DNA of 64,000 nt from [Mycobacterium] crassicus (GTDB lineage Bacteria; Actinomycetota; Actinomycetes; Mycobacteriales; Mycobacteriaceae), in assembly GCF_020181615.1 (NCBI RefSeq), contig NZ_CP084029.1, forward strand, positions 4,016,990 to 4,080,989. Reading direction: 5' to 3'. Shown piece by piece: positions 61,805-64,000 of this stretch (the stretch's first letter is position 1; each line of letters begins with the position of its first letter). The translations under genes were made by a program, and so were the position numbers. The notes beneath the pieces are model-generated. The model was not told the DNA's origin. It worked only from the letters and a program-made list of their open reading frames with translations, and did no database searches.

Positions 61805-62887
61805 TCAAGCGGCTTGGGGGTTGGCGTTGGGCTCGGCGTGGAGGCTTTCGAGGTTCCGGTAGAGCTGGCGGGCTAGGTAGCGCTTGAGGCAGCGTCGGAT
61901 TTCCTTGGTGGTGCGTCCTTCGGCGCGGCGGCGTTCGACGTAGGCCCGGGTTTCGGGGTCGTGGGTCATGCGGGTGATGACAGCCATGTGCAGGGCGCGA
62001 TTGAGGCGCCTGTCGCCGCCGCGGTTGAGTCGGTGGCGGATGGTGTTGCCCGAGGAGGCGGGTATCGGGCTGACGCCAGCCAAGGCAGCGAACGCCGCTT
62101 CGGAGCGAATCCGGCCGGCGTGCGACCAGGCGGTGTAGGCGACCGCGACGGTGACGGGGCCGATGCCAGTCTTGTCCAGCAGTGCAGCGGCCTTGCTGGT
62201 GTGGATGAGATCGATGATCTGTGCCTGGTTGGCCGCGAGTTGCTCGTTGAGAGCGACCACTCGCTTGGCCATCCGGACTGCCTCGGCGCGGGCGGTGCTT
62301 GTGGCAACGTCCTCGGCCCGGGTGCGCCAGCGGGCGACCTCACCAATCTGGCCGGCAGTCAACGGCTTACGGGCGTCGATACCCAGGGTGGATACGCGCA
62401 GCAACGCGGTGAGCGCGTTGACGGTCGCGGTGCGTTCGGTTGTCATGTGTTCACGAGCAGTGACAAGAACCCGCAATGCCGCCCGTATACCGTCGTCGCT
62501 GCGCGGCCTGCGCAGTTGCTCAGGCTCAAGGGACAAGACTGCGGCTGCGATCCTGCGGGCATCGAGGGGGTCGGACTTGCCGGCACCGCGATGGGCCCGT
62601 GCGTCCATTCGAGCTGCCTCCACGACCTCGAAGCCGGCTCGCTTCGCTGCCGAAGCCAAATGGGCTCCGTAGGTGGCGACGCCTTCGATGACCCACAAGG
62701 TGGCCATCTCGCCATCGGTGCGGCGCGCGGCCCAGGCGACAGCCCGGTCCATGCCCGCAGCGGTGGCAGGGAACTGCTCAGTGGCGACCAATTCGCCGGT
62801 GGCCGCCACCAACACGGCCAGGGTGTGAGTGCGGGCGTGGGTGTCCACCCCGATGACGAACGGGTGGGCATGCGCAACGATGGTCAT
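61805..62887 (-). CDS. IS110-family transposase (DEDD recombinase)
   Basis: 360 residues. The N-terminal RuvC-like DEDD domain has Asp15 in GVDTHARTH, Glu in WVIEGVATYG and the Asp pair in KSDPLDARRIAAA. The C-terminal transposase_20 domain has LLDKTGIGPVTVAVAYTAW and ASSGNTIRHRLNRGGDRRLNRALH, seen in part as PASSGNTIRHRLNRGG, with the catalytic Ser. ATG 62887 is chosen, since earlier starts would lie in the structured left end. It appears intact. These enzymes act with a bridge RNA from the left end. Confidence 0.95.
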   Translation of the reverse strand: MTIVAHAHPFVIGVDTHARTHTLAVLVAATGELVATEQFPATAAGMDRAVAWAARRTDGEMATLWVIEGVATYGAHLASAAKRAGFEVVEAARMDARAHRGAGKSDPLDARRIAAAVLSLEPEQLRRPRSDDGIRAALRVLVTAREHMTTERTATVNALTALLRVSTLGIDARKPLTAGQIGEVARWRTRAEDVATSTARAEAVRMAKRVVALNEQLAANQAQIIDLIHTSKAAALLDKTGIGPVTVAVAYTAWSHAGRIRSEAAFAALAGVSPIPASSGNTIRHRLNRGGDRRLNRALHMAVITRMTHDPETRAYVERRRAEGRTTKEIRRCLKRYLARQLYRNLESLHAEPNANPQAA

Positions 62888-63191
62888 AGCGGCGGGTTTC
62901 CTTCCAGAGGCGGGACAGATCCGGCCGCCAACACGGCCGGCGCCGGCCTGGATGGAAGTCACTTCGGAACAGCACTGTGATGAGCCACGATCCGCCTTCG
63001 GCGGGGACGGGCAGTCTTCTGATCAAGTCACCGAGGTGGAGCCGGGTCAGCGTCGGCCGCCCGCCCCGGTGCCGGACAAGTCCACCGAAACGCACCCGCG
63101 GGGCAAATGATTGTATGAGTCACAACCCAAGGCGAGACGACCGTCGCTAACCCTGCCAGCCAGTCCCAGACCAGCCACCTGAAGACTCACA
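62888..63191 (-). ncRNA. IS110 left end: candidate bridge RNA region
   Basis: 304 non-coding nt upstream of the transposase, where IS110-group elements encode their bridge RNA. Visible structure: hairpin CCGCC-TTC-GGCGG (62992-63004) and the 14-nt palindrome GGCCGGCGCCGGCC (62935-62948). The minus-strand RNA would carry TACAATCA (63115-63108), equal to the target just left of the insertion. Six bases on comes CCGCGGGTG (63101-63093), a near match to CCGCGGTG, the complement of the right flank. Further 3' lies AGAAGACT (63020-63013), close to the element's own ends. The exact RNA ends are not determined. Confidence 0.55.
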
Positions 63192-64000
63192 GTGATTGTA
63201 GGTGTGTAGCCACCGTGGGTATTCGGCGCAGCGTTCGGCATCGCTGGTGTAGAGCTGGGCGTAGGCCCATTCGTCGGCCAGGGTGCGGTGGAATCTCTCC
63301 ACTTTGCCGTTGGTTTGTGGGCGATAAGGCCGGGTCCGGCGGTGCTCGATATTTCCGAGCCCATCCCGAAAGACGTGTGACCGGTAGCAGGAGCCGTTGT
63401 CGGTCAACACCTTTCGAACGGTGATGCCTTTGCTTGCGAACCACTCGTTGGCGCGTTGCCAGAAATCGGCTGCAGTCTGCTGGCGTTCGTCTGCCAGCAG
63501 TTCGGAAAAGACCAGCCGGGAGTGGGCGTCGAGGGCGCTGTGGATGAAGTGGTATCCGCGCAGTGGCTGGTGATACTTGTTCGTCGTGCCGGTCTTGTCC
63601 GCTTGAGCGTTGTGGCGGCCGGTGGTGCGGCCCAGCATGCGCCAGCCGCCGCCGGCGGGGATCTTGCCGATCTTCTTGACGTCGACGTGCACCAGATCGC
63701 CACACGCGGCCGATTCCATGCGGCGCACGACACGGCCGGTGGGCCGATCCAGCCAGCGCAGTTTGGCCAGTCGGTAGCGGGTCAAGACGCGGTGCACCGT
63801 GGAGGGGTGCAGGCCCAGCAGGTAGCCGATCCGTGCGGGACCCCAACGCCGCAGGACGCGGATCTTGATGATGCGCCGTTCGGTACGCGTCGGCGTCTGG
63901 TTCGGGCTGTGATGTGGGCGTGAGCTGCGGTCGGCCATTCCGGTCTCGCCCAGCTCGCGGTAGCGGCCTGCCCAGCGTGCCGCCGTGCTCACCGCGACTT
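63192..64000 (-). pseudogene. IS481-family transposase, N-terminal and core part (interrupted; 5' end outside window)
   Basis: The frame is open from the window edge. A helix-turn-helix region (VSTAARWAGRYRELGETGM, LGLHPSTVHRVL) precedes an integrase core with Asp in DLVHVDVKKIGK, Asp in VLTDNGSCYRS and Glu in TNGKVERFHRTL. The reading leaves the family sequence right after LHTYNH and continues with a foreign tail, because the IS110 element begins there. The true C-terminus is at 61713-61787. Confidence 0.88.

Larger units (their letters stand above)
61788..63191 (-). mobile_element. IS110-family insertion sequence nested in the IS481 transposase gene
   Basis: The boundaries follow from joining the split IS481 gene: removing 61788-63191 restores ...TAC AAT CAC|CAC CGC GGC CAC..., encoding YNHHRGH, without gain or loss of frame. 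The size (1404 nt), lack of inverted repeats, long left end (304 nt before the transposase) and short right end (17 nt) fit the IS110 group rather than IS1111. The exact ends may shift by up to a few bases because of local CAC repetition. Confidence 0.85.
61713..64000 (-). mobile_element. IS481-family element next to tRNA-Thr, interrupted, right end outside window
   Basis: The transposase fragments at 61713-61787 and 63192-64000 belong to one element. Its end near the tRNA lies around 61716-61740 (TTGTACTGACCTGAGAGG stretch); the other end and the inverted repeats cannot be compared because the window stops. The element is disrupted by the nested IS110 insertion, so its transposase is presumably inactive. 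Confidence 0.75.

Noticed and set aside
63147..63191. The C-terminal tail read at the end of the IS481 transposase
   Set aside because: It is encoded by the left end of the nested IS110 element. The genuine tail is at 61713-61787.

Overview
The window is a chromosomal segment of a non-tuberculous mycobacterium. It is GC-rich and densely coded. It carries mycobacterial signatures: PhoP/PhoR, CYP51 with a 3Fe-4S ferredoxin, CYP123 and CYP126, a Cfp29-type encapsulin with its DyP peroxidase, a PGRS-like glycine-rich protein, and many leaderless start codons placed 6-8 nt after a TANNNT box. From memory of M. tuberculosis H37Rv, the backbone is the Rv0756c-Rv0808 region read in reverse. It carries purF, purL, purQ, purS, purC, purB and purD, and phoP-phoR lies near the right end. 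Rv comparisons here are recollection, not a database search.

Layout. 1-3696: a minus-strand accessory run (Rieske oxygenase, small protein, amidohydrolase, MarR regulator, SDR) downstream of purF. 3813-11210: purF, a sterol-carrier-like protein, a membrane-anchored alpha/beta hydrolase, purL and an M18 aminopeptidase. 11263-14689: an oxidative-stress block (DyP, encapsulin, FMN reductase, small catalase). 14705-26022: purQ/purS, a metallo-beta-lactamase-fold protein, an F420-type luciferase-like enzyme, a TetR regulator, a flavoprotein, glutathione peroxidase, DoxX, an intact ptrB and purC. 26266-31279: an exported PGRS-GH5 glycosidase, a membrane protein, and a DUF6394-like protein paired with a TrkA-type K+ channel. 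31194-37892: a minus-strand run pntA-pntB-purB-cyp126-TDT transporter. 37999-43975: a TetR/esterase divergent pair, two tandem exported proteins built of three repeats each, and a small membrane protein. 44031-49792: the aldA-SDR-dehydrogenase-CMD-SDR run, with purD downstream under its own probable promoter. 49942-56052: a TetR-led plus-strand operon cyp123-SDR-cyp51-ferredoxin-NTF2-like-CYP125-like, followed by adhB. 57430-61544: YceI, HIT, phoR, phoP and a decapeptide-repeat protein. 61625-64000: tRNA-Thr(TGT), then an IS481-family element split by an IS110-family element.

How the genes work together. Seven purine-biosynthesis genes are spread over about 41 kb among redox, sterol/lipid-oxidation and envelope genes. 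PurL is the small form that needs PurQ and PurS, and both are present. The CYP123/CYP51/CYP125-like set with ferredoxin and alcohol/aldehyde dehydrogenases suggests sterol or lipid oxidation under TetR control. Two TGGACA-N2-TGTCCA-like operators sit between the divergent TetR and aldA genes.

The least explained parts are the tandem triple-repeat exported proteins (39787-43309), the PGRS-GH5 fusion (26266-28419), and the left end of the IS110 element. That end holds a candidate bridge RNA with a guide-like match to its own insertion site. Stretches without a gene are short. The longest are the IS110 left end (304 nt) and the AT-richer gap at 39521-39786.
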